Below the pieces are notes generated by a model. The model saw only the letters and a list, made by a program, of their open reading frames with translations. It did not search any database and had not been told where the DNA came from. A stretch of DNA of 49,185 nt. Origin: Oscillibacter sp. Lineage in GTDB: Bacteria > Bacillota > Clostridia > Oscillospirales > Oscillospiraceae. The position numbers were made by a program, and so were the translations under genes. Positions 16,053-22,514 of the stretch are shown here, piece after piece. Numbering within the stretch: position 1 is the first letter of the stretch; every line of letters starts with the position of its first letter. The stretch is taken from assembly GCA_003539495.1 (NCBI GenBank), contig DPPB01000006.1, positions 1 to 49,185 on the forward strand. The letters run 5' to 3'.

Positions 16053-17698
16053 CCTTTTCCTACCCAACAGACCCGGAGCACCCCTCCCTGCAGGAGGTTT
16101 CCCTGCAAGTGGAGCAGGGGGAATACATCGCCCTGTGCGGCAAGTCCGGCAGCGGAAAAACCACTCTCCTGCGGCACCTGAAGACTGTCCTCACCCCCCA
16201 CGGCAATCGCACGGGGTCTATCTTCTATGAGGGCGCGCCCTTGGACCAGGCGGACCTACGCAAGCAGTCGTCTGAAATCGGCTTCGTCATGCAGAATCCG
16301 GACAGCCAGATCGTCACGGACAAGGTGTGGCACGAGCTGGCCTTCGGCTTGGAGAGCCTGGGCTGCGACCAGAAAACCATGCGCCTGCGGGTGGCGGAAA
16401 TGGCCAGCTATTTCGGCATTCAAGGCTGGTTTCACCGGGATGTGGCAGAGCTATCCGGCGGGCAGAAGCAGCTTTTAAACCTGGCCTCCATCATGGCTAT
16501 GCAGCCAAGAGTGCTGATCCTGGACGAGCCCACCAGCCAGCTTGATCCCATCGCCGCCTCGGACTTTCTCAACACGGTGAAAAAAATCAACCGGGAGCTG
16601 GGCACCACGGTGCTCATCACCGAGCACCGGCTGGAGGACATCTTCCACGCCGCCGACCGCTGCGTGGTTATGGAAAACGGCCGCATTTTGGCCGACGATG
16701 ATCCCAAAAAGGTGGGCCAGCTTCTCTACACCCAAAAGAGCGATATGTTCACCGCTATGCCTGCCCCGGTGCGCATTTTCTACGGCGCAGGCGAGCGGGG
16801 CGCCGCTTCTCCCCTGACGGTGCGGGAGGGCCGCAGCTGGCTGACGGAAAAGGCCGCCGGAAAAAAGCTGCGCGACACCCTGCCCCCCCAGCCGGAATTC
16901 CCGGAGGAGATCCGGGACCCGGCCCTGGAGGTAAAGGAAATTTGGTTCCGCTACGAAAAGGACAGCCCGGACATTCTCAAGGGCGTCAGCTTCCGGGTGC
17001 CTAAGGGAACACTCTTTTCCATTGTAGGCGGCAACGGAACGGGTAAATCCACTACACTCAAGGCCGTGTGCGGCATCTGCAGGCCCTACCGGGGCAAGGT
17101 ACGCGTGGACGGCCAGGACACCGCCAAATGCAGAGATCTATTCCACGGGAAGCTTGCCATGCTGCCTCAGGACCCCCAGTGCCTGTTTGTGAAGAAAACC
17201 GTGCGGGAGGATCTGGAGGAAATGCTCCCCGCCTCCTGCCCGGATAAGGACCGGCGCATTGCGGACATGGCCCGGCTCTGCGACATTACGGCGCTTTTAG
17301 AGCACCATCCCTACGACCTGTCCGGCGGTGAGCAGCAGCGCTCCGCCCTGGCAAAGGTGCTGCTGACAGAGCCGAAGCTGCTGCTTTTGGATGAGCCCAC
17401 CAAGGGTTTGGACAGTTTCTTTAAGCGCCAGCTGGCGGGACTCCTGCGCCGGCTGATGACAGAGGAGGGCGTGACCATCGTTATGGTGAGCCATGATGTG
17501 GAGTTCTGTGCGGAATACGCAGACAGCGTGTCCATGTTCTTTGACGGACAGCTGCTCACCACCAACACACCCCGGCGCTTCTTTGCCCAAAACAGCTTCT
17601 ACACCACCGCAGCCAACCGCATGAGCCGGCACCTGTTCCCCCAGGCGGTGACGGCGGAGGATGTGGTGACACTGATGAAGGAGAATCAGCTGACATGA
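16025..17698 (+). CDS. ECF transporter ATPase, two fused EcfA domains
   Basis: A 557-residue protein holding two ABC ATPase domains in one chain, replacing the usual EcfA1-EcfA2 pair. Domain 1: Walker A GKSGSGKTT (about residues 39-47), Q-loop FVMQNPDSQIV, signature LSGGQKQ, Walker B VLILDEPTSQLDP. A linker of about 60 residues follows. Domain 2: Walker A GGNGTGKST (about 336-344), Q-loop LPQDPQCLF, signature LSGGEQQRSALA, Walker B LLLLDEPTKGLD. All catalytic motifs are intact in both. The start ATG lies inside the end of ecfT, and the stop overlaps the S-component start (ATGA). Confidence 0.93.
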   Translation: MAQFAIENLTFSYPTDPEHPSLQEVSLQVEQGEYIALCGKSGSGKTTLLRHLKTVLTPHGNRTGSIFYEGAPLDQADLRKQSSEIGFVMQNPDSQIVTDKVWHELAFGLESLGCDQKTMRLRVAEMASYFGIQGWFHRDVAELSGGQKQLLNLASIMAMQPRVLILDEPTSQLDPIAASDFLNTVKKINRELGTTVLITEHRLEDIFHAADRCVVMENGRILADDDPKKVGQLLYTQKSDMFTAMPAPVRIFYGAGERGAASPLTVREGRSWLTEKAAGKKLRDTLPPQPEFPEEIRDPALEVKEIWFRYEKDSPDILKGVSFRVPKGTLFSIVGGNGTGKSTTLKAVCGICRPYRGKVRVDGQDTAKCRDLFHGKLAMLPQDPQCLFVKKTVREDLEEMLPASCPDKDRRIADMARLCDITALLEHHPYDLSGGEQQRSALAKVLLTEPKLLLLDEPTKGLDSFFKRQLAGLLRRLMTEEGVTIVMVSHDVEFCAEYADSVSMFFDGQLLTTNTPRRFFAQNSFYTTAANRMSRHLFPQAVTAEDVVTLMKENQLT

Positions 17699-18420
17699 AC
17701 ACGAAAAAAACTACCTGGCGCTTTTGGCTGAGCCTTGTGATCCTGCTGGTGCTGGTGCCGCTGACGGTGCTGGTTTTCTCCCGCTTTGACCGGAAATACT
17801 ACCTGGCGGGGCTGGCCATCATCGTGCTGACCACGGCAGCCTTCTTCCTGCATTTTGAGAGCCGGAAGCCCCAGGCCCGGGAGCTGGTGATCTTGGCGGT
17901 GCTATGCGCCCTGGCAGTGGCCAGCCGGGCCGCCTTTGCCGCTGTGCCTCACTTCAAGCCCATGCTGGCCATCGTTATGCTCACAGGCATCGCCTTCGGG
18001 CCGGAGGCGGGTTTTCTGTGCGGGGCCATCAGCGGCTTTACCAGCAACTTTATTTTCGGCCAGGGGCCCTGGACCCCGTGGCAAATGTTTGCCTACGGCA
18101 TCGGCGGACTGCTGGCGGGGCTGTTTGCCATGTGGGGCATTCTGAAAAAGGCCCCCAAGGGCTGGAAAGACGTCATCATTTTGGCTGTGTTCGGCTTTTT
18201 CGGCATTTTGCTGGTGGTGGGCCCACTGCTGGACACCTCCACCTTCTTTACCGTGGCCACCAGCTATGATGCTGCCTCGGTGCTGGCGGTTTACCTGGCA
18301 GGTGTGCCGGTGAACTGCGTACACGGCGCGGCAGTGGCCCTGACCATGCTGCTGTTCGGCAAGCCTCTGCTGGAGCGGCTGCAGCGCATTCAGATCAAGT
18401 ACGGCATGATGGAGCCCTGA
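17695..18420 (+). CDS. ECF transporter S component, probable cobalamin type
   Basis: A 241-residue membrane protein with an extra N-terminal pair of helices (about residues 8-55) before a six-helix core. The core has the S-component pattern: AVLCALAVASRAAFAAVPHFKPMLAIVMLTGIAFG, then GFLCGAISGFTSNFIFGQGPWTPWQM and GVPVNCVHGAAVALTMLLFG. It resembles the riboflavin-type S family that includes the cobalamin-specific CbrT. B12 specificity is inferred from the upstream cobalamin riboswitch and the DUF4430 partner. The start overlaps the ATPase stop by four bases. Confidence 0.85.
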   Translation: MNTKKTTWRFWLSLVILLVLVPLTVLVFSRFDRKYYLAGLAIIVLTTAAFFLHFESRKPQARELVILAVLCALAVASRAAFAAVPHFKPMLAIVMLTGIAFGPEAGFLCGAISGFTSNFIFGQGPWTPWQMFAYGIGGLLAGLFAMWGILKKAPKGWKDVIILAVFGFFGILLVVGPLLDTSTFFTVATSYDAASVLAVYLAGVPVNCVHGAAVALTMLLFGKPLLERLQRIQIKYGMMEP

Positions 18421-18424
18421 CGCT

Positions 18425-19309
18425 ATGGAATTTTCACGCTATCATCCGGCCATCAACTTTTTGTACTTCGCGGCGGTGCTGGCAGGCACCATCCTTTTCC
18501 GCCAACCGGTATACTTGGCCCTCAGCTATGTGTGTGCATTTTTATACCTGCTGAAGCTCCGGGGCCTCCGGGCCCTGATACCGGGGCTGGGACTTTTGCC
18601 CTTTGCGCTGCTCTTTGCCCTGTGGTATGGGTCGTACCACCACTTCGGCATCAAGGTGCTGGGAATCAACTTTATCGGCAACCAGGTGACCCTGGAGTCC
18701 TTCCTCTGCGGCGGGACCTGGTCCATGGTGTGCGTGGCAGCGGTCCTGTGGCTGGGCTGCATACACGATGTGTTCACCACCGATAAGATCGTGTATCTTT
18801 TAGGCCGGGTATCCCCGCACCTGAGCCTGTACTTATCCATCCTGCTGCGGATGGTACCTCGGCTGAACACACAGCGAAAGCGCATTGAGCTGGCCCAGCG
18901 GGGCATCGGCCGGGGCAAGGGGCAGGGAAACATCTTCCAGCGTATGCACAACACCCTGCGCCGGGGCAGTATCCTGCTCACCTGGCTCACGGAGGGCATT
19001 GTGACCACCTCGGATTCCATGCGCTGCCGAGGCTGCTCCCTACGGGGACGCACCGCCTACTCCCTGTACCGCTTTGATGGGCGGGACAGGGCCTTTGTTA
19101 TCGGGCTGTGCGCGCTGATGAGTGTGCTGCTGATGGCGGTGCTGCTGGATCAAACCATGATCCGCTTTAAGCCCCAGGTGGTGATGATGCCCATCACGCC
19201 TATGTCTTTCCTGTTTTATACGGCCTGGGCGGCACTTTGCCTGCTGCCCCCGGCACTGGAGCTTGTGGGGACATATAGGTTTCAGCATCTTCGGCAAACG
19301 GCCGGCTGA
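18425..19309 (+). CDS. ecfT: ECF transporter T component (second copy)
   Basis: A 294-residue EcfT/CbiQ-family protein, only moderately similar to the first T component of the same operon. It shares the start (YHPAINFLYFAAVL), the helical layout and the coupling motif SDSMRCRGCSLRGRTAYSLYRF near residue 200. It begins 4 bp after the S-component stop. Two T genes around one fused ATPase and one S gene is unusual; the two may form a heteromeric T module or serve different S units. No strong terminator is visible between its stop and the niaR promoter. Confidence 0.9.
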   Translation: MEFSRYHPAINFLYFAAVLAGTILFRQPVYLALSYVCAFLYLLKLRGLRALIPGLGLLPFALLFALWYGSYHHFGIKVLGINFIGNQVTLESFLCGGTWSMVCVAAVLWLGCIHDVFTTDKIVYLLGRVSPHLSLYLSILLRMVPRLNTQRKRIELAQRGIGRGKGQGNIFQRMHNTLRRGSILLTWLTEGIVTTSDSMRCRGCSLRGRTAYSLYRFDGRDRAFVIGLCALMSVLLMAVLLDQTMIRFKPQVVMMPITPMSFLFYTAWAALCLLPPALELVGTYRFQHLRQTAG

Positions 19310-19327
19310 TTTTTTCCCGGGATGGAA

Positions 19328-19356
19328 TTGCTCTTTTTCCGGATATGTGTTATAAT
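19328..19356 (+). promoter_or_regulatory. Promoter of niaR
   Basis: TTGCTC (19328-19333), 17 bp, TATAAT (19351-19356) with an extended TGT just before it. No clear palindrome of the type seen before the next gene is present, so autoregulation is not evident. Confidence 0.65.
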
Positions 19357-19387
19357 ATAGCATATTATTGAGTGGGAGGGTCTCGTC

Positions 19388-19897
19388 ATGACAACAAAAG
19401 AACGGCAGAAAGCAATTTTGTCCTATCTGCGGGATGAAAGTACCCCTGTCAGCGCAACTACCTTGGCAAAGCTGCTGGGCGTGAGCCGACAGATCATCGT
19501 TGGTGATGTGGCCCTGCTCCGTGCCGCCGGCACACATGTCGTGGCCACCTCCCGGGGCTATGTGATCCCGCCGGAGGAGGGCTCGGTGCGCCAGGTGGTA
19601 TGTCAGCATACTCCCGGGCAGACCCAGGAGGAGCTATACGTTATGGTGGACGGCGGCTGCACCGTCTTGGACGTGACGGTGGAGCACCCGGTCTACGGGG
19701 AGATCACAGCACCGCTGCAGCTTTCCAGCCGCCGCGATGTGGACGAGTTTGTGCGAAAAATGCTGGATAATGCCGCCCAGCCCCTGAGCCTATTGACAGA
19801 TGGTATCCACGCCCATCGGCTGTCCGTGCCGGATGAGGACGCCTTTCAGCGGGTGTGCGCTGCCCTGCGGCAAAAAGGAATGCTGCTGGAGGATTGA
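19388..19897 (+). CDS. niaR: NiaR-type niacin-responsive transcriptional repressor
   Basis: A 169-residue DNA-binding protein. The N-terminal HTH_11 domain (residues 3-55, SATTLAKLLGVSRQIIVGDVALLR) is followed by a 3H domain with its three conserved histidine blocks: CQHT (about residue 74), VEHPVYGEI (about 97) and GIHAHRLSV (about 139). The 3H domain binds nicotinate in NiaR/YrxA, which represses NAD-precursor uptake and synthesis genes in Firmicutes. Length is normal. Start supported by GGGAGGG. The following transporter gene carries a strong palindrome in its promoter and is the best candidate target. Confidence 0.9.
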   Translation: MTTKERQKAILSYLRDESTPVSATTLAKLLGVSRQIIVGDVALLRAAGTHVVATSRGYVIPPEEGSVRQVVCQHTPGQTQEELYVMVDGGCTVLDVTVEHPVYGEITAPLQLSSRRDVDEFVRKMLDNAAQPLSLLTDGIHAHRLSVPDEDAFQRVCAALRQKGMLLED

Positions 19898-19960
19898 CAA
19901 ATCCCGCAATTAGGATATAATGGAGTAGTCAGGTGTCATGACACCCGACTACTCCATTAT
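19894..19960 (+). promoter_or_regulatory. Promoter with 44-bp palindromic operator before the PfoR-like gene
   Basis: TTGACA (19894-19899) overlaps the niaR stop; 16 bp later is TATAAT (19916-19921). From 19917 to 19960 runs a near-perfect palindrome: outer arms ATAATGGAGTAGTC and GACTACTCCATTAT, inner GGTGTC-AT-GACACC. It starts in the -10 and covers the start site, as expected for a repressor operator. No U-tract follows, so it is unlikely to be only a terminator. Confidence 0.75.
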
Positions 19961-19974
19961 ATTTGAGGTGTATC

Positions 19975-21081
19975 ATGCAAAAAATATCCGCTTTCCTGCG
20001 GCGCAAGGACATTGTTTTCTCTCCCAAGCGCTACTTCATTGACGCCATGAGCGCCATGGCCCAGGGCCTGTTCTGCACGCTGCTGGTGGGCACCATTCTC
20101 AACACGCTGGGCACCCAGCTGCACATCGGATTTTTAACGGACATCATCGTCACTCTGGGCAAGGGCGACGGCGCGGTGGCCTACACCATCGGCGGCCTGT
20201 GCTCGGCTATGGTGGGCCCGGGTATGGCCGTGGCCATCGGACAAGCCCTGAATGCCCCGCCCATGGTGCTGTTTTCCCTGATTCCGGTAGGCTTTGCCAC
20301 CAATGCCATGGGTGGGGCCGGCGGACCCTTGGCAGTGCTGTTCGTGGCCATCATCGCCTCTGAGATCGGCAAGGCCGTGAGCAAAGAGACAAAAATTGAC
20401 ATTCTGGTGACCCCCATTGTCACCATCCTCTGCGGTATCGGCGCTGCAGCCCTGATTGCCGCCCCCATCGGCACCGCCGCCAGTGCAGTGGGCAAGGCCA
20501 TCATGTGGGCCACGGAGCTGCAGCCCTTCTTCATGGGCATCATCGTATCCGTGGTCATCGGCATCGCTCTGACGCTGCCCATCTCCTCTGCCGCTATCTG
20601 TGCCGCTTTGGGTCTAACGGGCCTGGCCGGCGGCGCCGCCGTGGCAGGCTGCTGCGCTCAGATGGTGGGCTTCGCCGTCATGAGCTTCCGGGAAAATCGC
20701 TGGGGCGGCCTGGCGGCCCAGGGCCTGGGCACCAGCATGCTGCAGATGGGCAACATCGTCCGTAATCCCCGGATATGGATCCCGCCCACCTTGGCCTCCG
20801 CCATCACAGGCCCTATTGCCACCTGCATCTTCCGCATGGAGATGAACGGCGCTGCGGTATCCAGCGGCATGGGCACCTGCGGTCTGGTGGGGCAGATCGG
20901 CGTGTATACCGGATGGTTGGCGGACATAGAAGCCGGGACCAAGGCCGCCATCACCGCTATGGACTGGACCGGGCTGGTGCTGGTATGCTTCGTGCTGCCT
21001 GCCATCTTGAGCTGGCTCATTGCCCTGCCGCTGCGCAAGTGGGGCTGGATCGGAGAGGACGACTTAAAGCTGGATCTGTGA
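19975..21081 (+). CDS. PfoR / PTS_EIIC_2 family membrane transporter
   Basis: A 368-residue polytopic membrane protein (about ten hydrophobic segments) of the PTS_EIIC_2 family, COG3641, whose name-giver is PfoR of Clostridium perfringens. Landmarks: the N-terminal KRYFIDAMSAMAQGLFCTLL, MVGPGMAVAIGQAL, GFATNAMGGAGGPLAV, EIGKAVSKETKIDILVTP and NPRIWIPPTLASAITGPIAT. No EIIA, EIIB or sugar gene is nearby, so sugar transport via the PTS is doubtful. The position directly behind niaR under a palindromic promoter suggests a niacin-controlled transporter, possibly for a pyridine or related vitamin; this is inference. Start at ATG 19975 behind GAGGTG. Confidence 0.85.
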   Translation: MQKISAFLRRKDIVFSPKRYFIDAMSAMAQGLFCTLLVGTILNTLGTQLHIGFLTDIIVTLGKGDGAVAYTIGGLCSAMVGPGMAVAIGQALNAPPMVLFSLIPVGFATNAMGGAGGPLAVLFVAIIASEIGKAVSKETKIDILVTPIVTILCGIGAAALIAAPIGTAASAVGKAIMWATELQPFFMGIIVSVVIGIALTLPISSAAICAALGLTGLAGGAAVAGCCAQMVGFAVMSFRENRWGGLAAQGLGTSMLQMGNIVRNPRIWIPPTLASAITGPIATCIFRMEMNGAAVSSGMGTCGLVGQIGVYTGWLADIEAGTKAAITAMDWTGLVLVCFVLPAILSWLIALPLRKWGWIGEDDLKLDL

Positions 21082-21100
21082 GGCTTCAAATTTAGCCACA

Positions 21101-21136
21101 CAAAGGGAGACCGCCCGGAGGGGCGGTCTCCCTTTG
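21101..21136 (+). terminator. Terminator after the PfoR-like gene
   Basis: A perfect 16-bp stem (21101-21116 with 21121-21136), loop GGAG. No external T-run; the stem's own CCCTTTG end is the only U-rich part, so efficiency is uncertain. Confidence 0.65.
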
Positions 21137-21789
21137 CGCAAATGCCCCCGCGCCGCGCTCGGCGGGGCACATGGGCCCCGCCCTGCAAAATATTGCATAT
21201 TCCCATAGGGCGGACAGAGGCGTCCGCACCTACAAGGCTGTGCAGGAACGGGGCATAGGGCGCGGATTGCCACGCCAGTGACGTCGGTCACTGGTTCGCA
21301 ATGGCAGGTGGGTACAAGGGGATCATGCGAATTTGGGCGGCGGGGTGTGGGCACCCCGCCCTACCAGAGAAGCAGAGAATAGCCCAGTTAGAATGGGCCA
21401 GCACAAGCGCGGAGCGCGTCTCAGATGTAGACGCAGAGGCCATGTGAAAGCAAGGCACGAAATTTGCTTATCTTGATTCGCGTGGCTGAAGGAGACCGGT
21501 ACAGGCAGCACTTCAGCCGCGGAAAGGATTTCAAAACCTTGGTTTTGACGGCGTTCTTTCCGCCCTTTCTTTCGCCGCAGAAGGAAAGGACGCCGCCGGA
21601 GGCATTTGACTTGGAATGCGGTGGGGCGGGCCGATGCAGGCATCGGCCCCTACGCACCAATCTTCCATCTTTTTGGTTTCCTCTTTTCTCCGCTCTCCCC
21701 GTCTATTGGCATCGTTAACGAGGAATTATTGACAAAATGCGGCCGTTTTGGACACCCTGCTAATTTTTAAATATTTTTTAACAGAGGGG
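21137..21789. repeat. Gene-free stretch with a series of unrelated palindromes
   Basis: No credible gene. Hairpins: GCGGAC/GTCCGC (21210-21227); CCAGTGAC/GTCACTGG inside GATTGC/GCAATG (21264-21303); GGCGGGGTG/CACCCCGCC (21339-21360); TCAAAACC-TT-GGTTTTGA (about 21532-21549); a longer imperfect arm (about 21550-21600); GGGCCGATG/CATCGGCCC (21628-21649). They look like degenerate intergenic palindromic repeats of the kind common in gut Firmicutes. The end (21720-21789) is AT-rich and leads into the feo promoter. Confidence 0.6.
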
Positions 21790-21844
21790 TTGACAAAAGA
21801 AGTTAAAGATATTAAACTATCGGCAGTTAAAGGATTTTAACTGC
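21790..21844 (+). promoter_or_regulatory. Promoter and operator-like palindromes of the feo operon
   Basis: TTGACA (21790-21795), 17 bp, TAAACT (21813-21818). A perfect palindrome with arms GCAGTTAAA and TTTAACTGC around GGAT lies at 21823-21844, at the start site. A related imperfect dyad, AGTTAAA...TTAAACT, sits in the spacer and -10, and a half-site GCAGTTA recurs at 21859-21865. This suggests iron-dependent repression; the regulator, Fur or DtxR type, is not in the window. Confidence 0.65.
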
Positions 21845-21894
21845 TTTTCTTTTGAGAGGCAGTTAGAGTAATCAAACATTCAGGAGGGATGACA

Positions 21895-22107
21895 ATGATG
21901 CCCTTGGCACTGGCTGATATGGGTTCGGAGAACATCATCCGGCACATTGGCGGCAGCCCGGAGGTGCGCAAGCACCTGGAGGATCTGGGCTTTGTGGCCG
22001 GCGGCACGGCAACCGTAGTGTCCACCCTGGGCGGCAACCTCATTGTGAAGGTGAAGGAGGCCCGGGTAGCCATCAGCGAAGAAATGGCAAGAAAAATTAT
22101 GATATAA
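21895..22107 (+). CDS. feoA: FeoA-type ferrous iron transport protein (first)
   Basis: A 70-residue SH3-like FeoA domain protein. The pattern HLEDLGFVAGGTATVVSTLGGNLIVKVKEARVAISEEMARKI matches FeoA: a small beta barrel that supports FeoB at the cytoplasmic side. The ATG at 21895 is chosen because GGAGGG lies seven bases upstream; the ATG at 21889 abuts that site. First gene of feoA-feoA-feoB. Having two separate feoA genes is common in clostridia. Confidence 0.9.
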   Translation: MMPLALADMGSENIIRHIGGSPEVRKHLEDLGFVAGGTATVVSTLGGNLIVKVKEARVAISEEMARKIMI

Positions 22108-22122
22108 GAAGGAGAAGGCACA

Positions 22123-22344
22123 ATGAAAACACTGAAGGATGTTAAAATCGGCGATACCGCCAAGGTGGTAAAGCTCCACGGCGAAGGTCCCGTGAAGCGC
22201 CGCATTATGGACATGGGCATCACCAAGGGTGTGGAGGTCTATGTGCGCAAGGTGGCCCCCCTGGGCGACCCCATGGAGGTGACCGTGCGGGGCTACGAGC
22301 TGAGCCTGCGCAAGGCCGACACCGAGATGATCGAGGTGGAATGA
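22123..22344 (+). CDS. feoA: FeoA-type ferrous iron transport protein (second)
   Basis: A 73-residue FeoA domain protein. The pattern KIGDTAKVVKLHGEGPVKRRIMDMGITKGVEVYVRKVAPLGDPMEVTVRGYELSLRK (quoted by parts: LGDPMEV and GYELSLRK) is typical. It begins 15 bp after the first feoA with AGAAGGAGAAGG upstream. It is closer to canonical FeoA than the first copy, which lacks the LGDP motif. A 170-bp gap holding a dispersed repeat separates it from feoB. Confidence 0.93.
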   Translation: MKTLKDVKIGDTAKVVKLHGEGPVKRRIMDMGITKGVEVYVRKVAPLGDPMEVTVRGYELSLRKADTEMIEVE

Positions 22345-22345
22345 C

Positions 22346-22466
22346 CCTGGCAGAAAATCTTTGATTTTTCTGTCAAAAGGCTTGCAGCCTGAGAGGTATT
22401 TTTTTCACGCACATGTAGCGGCGAAAAATGATTTCAATTTTTTACCGAGGCTCTCAGGCTCCCATT
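22346..22466 (+). repeat. Dispersed structured repeat, copy 2 (internally shortened)
   Basis: Located inside the feo operon. It shares TTTTTCTGTCAAAAGGCTTGCAG and then CCTGAGAGGTATTTTT, CACGCACATGT and GCGAAAAATGAT with the copies at 12600 and 27945 (blocks listed separately). The internal hairpin segment of those copies is missing between CTTGCAG and CCTGAG. The arms CCTGAGAG (22388-22395) and CTCTCAGG (22451-22458) enclose the conserved core. Confidence 0.75.
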
Positions 22467-22514
22467 AATTTTTTTAAGCAATGGTTAGTTTATGCTAACC
22501 GAAAGGAGAGACAC

